This document shows, in pieces, positions 23,061-23,394 of a stretch of 23,394 nucleotides of DNA. This DNA is from Planctomycetota bacterium (GTDB lineage: Bacteria; Planctomycetota; PUPC01; DSUN01): NCBI GenBank assembly GCA_016872875.1, contig VGYW01000089.1, forward strand, positions 1 through 23,394, written 5' to 3'. The translations under genes and the position numbers were made by a program. Under the pieces are notes generated by a model. That model did not search any database. It was not told the origin of the DNA and saw nothing but the letters and a program-made list of their open reading frames with translations. Numbering within the stretch: the first letter of the stretch is position 1; each line of letters starts with the position of its first letter.

Positions 23061-23099
23061 TCCAATACCCAACATCCAACTCTCAATCCTCAATGGCCA
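23061..23099. repeat. CCCAACA-type heptad array, copy 1
   Basis: Period-7 units TCCAATA, CCCAACA, TCCAACT, CTCAATC, CTCAATG, then GCCAA. The ending CAATCCTCAATGG is shared with the array at 23310-23370. Confidence 0.8.
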
Positions 23100-23271
23100 A
23101 GTGAGACGATCGAGGCAGCGCCTTCTCCGTCTTCAGCGACTCGGGGCATTCGAGGTGAGCCTGTTCAACGGGGCACCTGTTCGTGGTGCGGGCCTCAGCC
23201 CGTGTCCTGGCCCGCCACGGCCTGAAGACCGCACTCCAAACCGGGGACTTTCCGCAACGGACACTGTTTAG

Positions 23272-23308
23272 CCCGCATTTCTCACCAGCGGCTGGTGAGA
23301 AATGCGGG
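23272..23308. repeat. Near-perfect 37-base palindrome
   Basis: The 18-bp arms CCCGCATTTCTCACCAGC (23272-23289) and their exact complement (23291-23308) are separated by a single base. As RNA it would form a very stable hairpin; as DNA it could extrude as a cruciform. No gene is nearby except the edge of the window. Confidence 0.9.
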
Positions 23309-23309
23309 A

Positions 23310-23370
23310 ACCACCAAACCACAAGCACCAAGCGCCAAACAAGCCCCAAACTCCAATCCTCAATGGTCCA
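23310..23370. repeat. CCCAACA-type heptad array, copy 2
   Basis: Eight period-7 units (ACCACCA, AACCACA, AGCACCA, AGCGCCA, AACAAGC, CCCAAAC, TCCAATC, CTCAATG) run directly from the palindrome at 23272-23308. The gap 22933-23394 holds only such repeats; no gene was supported in it. Confidence 0.8.
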
Positions 23371-23394
23371 AGCGGAGACTACGTGGTGTTGCCC

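Noticed and set aside
20938..23079. Very long open frame on the minus strand (over 700 codons)
   Set aside because: It runs antisense through the GyrI-like and PRC-barrel genes, which have clear domains and ribosome-binding sites. High GC removes stop codons from the opposite strand; its translation shows no recognisable domain.

Overview
The window is high-GC bacterial DNA (about two-thirds GC by eye). It carries 17 protein genes or partial genes and at least a dozen repeat or palindrome elements. No rRNA, tRNA, CRISPR array or transposase was seen. The mix suggests a planctomycete-like member of the PVC group. Supporting traits are a large Ser/Thr kinase with an N-terminal zinc ribbon, one membrane span and a C-terminal LamG domain, plus many secreted carbohydrate-active or beta-helix proteins, FG-GAP repeats and a secreted PRC-barrel protein. 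The phylum call is inference; no marker gene is present.

Layout. 1-6318 (+) is a sugar-degradation run: a GH2-like glycosidase cut by the left edge, with two CBM36/60-like modules; a split transketolase (N and C subunits); and a zinc-dependent polyol/alcohol dehydrogenase. 6399-8225 (+) is a small-gene island. It holds an addiction-module antitoxin with no toxin, a 24-codon remnant of a DUF2283 gene, a membrane-anchored TraB/ChaN-like protein, and a DUF4258-like/DUF2283 pair. 8234-10021 (-) is an exported protein with two nitrilase domains, the first lacking its catalytic Cys. 10216-15728 (+) holds a second secreted multidomain glycosidase, an HDAC/acetylpolyamine amidohydrolase and a secreted beta-helix protein. 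15782-17278 (-) is a secreted FG-GAP protein convergent with the last. 17638-22932 (+) holds the kinase, a stand-alone GyrI-like domain and a secreted PRC-barrel protein. 22933-23394 is gene-free and repeat-rich.

The most unusual content is the repeats. Several sequence-unrelated families share a strict 7-nt period (TGACGCG, ATTGCGG/ATCCGGA, GCCGCGA, CCCAACA types). The TGACGCG family forms long inverted repeats with exactly 33-nt loops and sits at the 3' ends of six genes, five of whose stop codons lie in or touch the repeat. Other units have entered reading frames without breaking them. Ten heptads lie inside the HDAC gene. A palindromic element lies inside the dehydrogenase, and an identical 24-nt core of it is read in a different frame inside the FG-GAP gene. 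This points to nucleotide-level spread of repeats, with possible roles as bidirectional terminators or mRNA 3'-end hairpins.

Functionally the window fits a polysaccharide degrader. Exported glycosidases and beta-helix proteins would act on plant- or algal-type glycans, possibly xylan judging from the binding modules. The transketolase pair and dehydrogenase would process the pentoses or polyols released.
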